A DNA stretch of 40,629 bases from Oscillospiraceae bacterium. GTDB taxonomy: Bacteria > Bacillota > Clostridia > Oscillospirales > Oscillospiraceae. The number at the start of each line of letters is the position of its first letter. Position 1 is the first letter of the stretch. The notes under the pieces are model-generated. The model searched no databases and was not told the DNA's origin. It saw only the letters and a list, made by a program, of their open reading frames with translations. The stretch covers positions 1 to 40,629 of the forward strand of contig JAAWEH010000011.1 of assembly GCA_022794215.1 (NCBI GenBank). Direction: 5' to 3'. A program made the translations under genes and the position numbers. Below, in pieces: positions 39,483-40,629 of the stretch.

Positions 39483-40629
39483 GCTGGCCTTTCGCAACGT
39501 GCGGCGGAGTTTCCGGGACTACGCCGTCTACTTCCTTACCCTCACCTTTGGCGTGTGCCTTTTCTATGTGTTCAGCGCCCTGGACAGCCAAAGCGTCATG
39601 CAGCTTTTGGCCAAAAACGAGAACAGCATGGTGGAGGCCATCTTCATGCTGGTGGGCGTTTTCTCCGCCTTTGTGTCCGTGGTACTGGCAGGGCTTATCC
39701 TATATGCCAACCAGTTTTTAATGAAACGGCGCAAGCGGGAGCTGGGCACCTACGCCCTGCTGGGCATGCCCACCGGTCAGGTCTCCCGGCTGCTGGTGGG
39801 GGAAACCCTTCTCATCGGCCTGTGCGCCCTGATCTCCGGCGTGATCCTGGGCATCCTGGGCTCCTGGGCTTTGGATCAGCTGACGGTGGCCATGTTCCTG
39901 GCCGCCCCCGAAGATCTGTTCACCTTCTCCATCTCCTGGGCGGCGGCGGGTAAGACCGTTCTCTATTTCGGCATCATCTTCCTGGTGGTCATGGTCTTCA
40001 CCAGCCTCTCCGTCTCCCGTGCCAAGCTCATTGACCTCATTCGGAGCGCCCGGATCAACGAGGAGGTTGCCCGACGGCCCCTGGCCCTGTCGGTGGCCCT
40101 ATTCCTCCTGGGCTGCGTCTCCCTGGGCACGGCCTACGCCATCCTGCTCATCCGGGGACTGCTCCGCATCGACCTTCTCTGGTTCATCATGCTTGGCCTG
40201 GGAACCTTGGGCACCTTTCTCATTTTCCGCTCCCTGTCCGGCTTCCTGCTGCGCCTTACCAAGGGCCATCCCGGGTATTATAAGGGCCTCAACATGTTTG
40301 TCCTGCGCCAGTGGAGCGGCAAGGTTCACACCAACTGCGCCTCCAACACGGTCATCTCCATCCTCCTCCTGCTGGCCATCGGAGTCACCGCCTGCTCAGT
40401 GGGCCTCAACGATACCATCACCTCCACTGTTGGAGGGCAGACCCCCTATGACCTAACGGTACTCAACTACGGCCGGGAGGGAAGCTACGAGGAGGCGGAC
40501 GTGGGCTCGCTGTTCCGGAACATCGGGGTGGAGCCGGAGACCTGCTTTGCCAGCATGGAGAGCGTGACGGTCTACTATAACGAGGAGGCCATCACCGGCT
40601 TTCCGGAGGCGGGGTTCTACGCCGCCATC
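39472..40629 (+). CDS. FtsX-like permease, BceB-like (cut by window end)
   Basis: 386 codons without a stop up to the window edge, starting MSFKLAFRNVRRSFRDYAVY within the end of the ATPase gene. FKLAFRNVRRS is the usual start of BceB/VraG permeases. About eight hydrophobic segments are visible: one near 18-38, pairs near 55-80 and 105-150, and more near 205-300. After about residue 325 the chain enters what looks like the large external domain (NDTITSTVGGQTPYDLTVLN), which in BceB binds the peptide. The rest of this domain and the last helices lie outside the window. Its length so far fits a protein of about 650 residues. Confidence 0.88.
   Translation, partial: MSFKLAFRNVRRSFRDYAVYFLTLTFGVCLFYVFSALDSQSVMQLLAKNENSMVEAIFMLVGVFSAFVSVVLAGLILYANQFLMKRRKRELGTYALLGMPTGQVSRLLVGETLLIGLCALISGVILGILGSWALDQLTVAMFLAAPEDLFTFSISWAAAGKTVLYFGIIFLVVMVFTSLSVSRAKLIDLIRSARINEEVARRPLALSVALFLLGCVSLGTAYAILLIRGLLRIDLLWFIMLGLGTLGTFLIFRSLSGFLLRLTKGHPGYYKGLNMFVLRQWSGKVHTNCASNTVISILLLLAIGVTACSVGLNDTITSTVGGQTPYDLTVLNYGREGSYEEADVGSLFRNIGVEPETCFASMESVTVYYNEEAITGFPEAGFYAAI

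Noticed and set aside
1-40629. tRNA, rRNA, CRISPR array, riboswitch or prophage
   Set aside because: I looked for cloverleaf ends, regularly spaced repeats, known riboswitch cores and integrase or phage structural genes and saw none; a covariance-model search would settle the RNA question.

Overview
The window reads as chromosomal DNA of a strictly anaerobic, spore-forming Clostridia of high GC content, most likely an Oscillospiraceae-type gut bacterium (Flavonifractor/Lawsonibacter-like; inferred). The grounds are the dipicolinate synthase pair dpaAB behind a sigma-K-type promoter, anaerobic ribonucleotide reductase nrdD/nrdG, rubrerythrin, a formate/nitrite channel, SLH and LysM envelope proteins, AAAGGAGG-type ribosome sites and GC-rich codon use. 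No rRNA, tRNA, CRISPR array, insertion sequence or prophage was seen.

Layout. 0.2-6.7 kb is an envelope block: two small proteins, then an MBOAT O-acyltransferase with an SGNH/DltD-like partner, divergent from an FHA-SEDS polymerase fused protein and its class B penicillin-binding protein. 6.8-10.1 kb carries two tandem nucleoside hydrolases, a small membrane protein and miaA. 10.1-15.1 kb, minus strand, has rubrerythrin, trkH, trkA and NADP-isocitrate dehydrogenase. 15.2-18.7 kb encodes exported proteins: a GH25-LysM lysozyme, a C69 dipeptidase with a stalk-like tail, and an SLH protein. 18.8-22.0 kb has asnA and a lipoprotein FMN/FAD reductase of the fumarate reductase fold that lacks the fumarate-binding residues. 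22.1-22.9 kb is a small AT-richer islet with two divergent helix-turn-helix genes sharing three CTTATAAG-type operators. 22.9-26.3 kb has dpaAB, an FNT channel and an MBL hydrolase. 26.3-30.6 kb has nrdD behind a pair of NrdR boxes, a membrane-bound XRE regulator, a decayed LysE exporter and nrdG. 30.6-32.4 kb is a nucleoside hydrolase divergent from a YeiL-like Crp regulator. 32.4-40.6 kb has a TIGR04255 protein, a MarR-MATE operon with its operator, pncA-pncB, an unrecognised protein and a BceAB-like ABC transporter cut by the window edge.

Themes. Nucleobase and NAD salvage recurs (three nucleoside hydrolases, pncA, pncB, a YeiL-like regulator), as does cell-envelope work (MBOAT/SGNH, SEDS/PBP, lysozyme, SLH, BceAB). 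Regulation is unusually legible: many promoters have exact 17-bp spacing, and operators can be seen for NrdR, MarR, the XRE islet and possibly the YeiL-like gene. No single wholly new system stands out. The best candidates for new biology are the reductase of unknown substrate, the XRE/sigma-like operator islet, the YeiL-like leader palindrome and the FHA-SEDS fusion.
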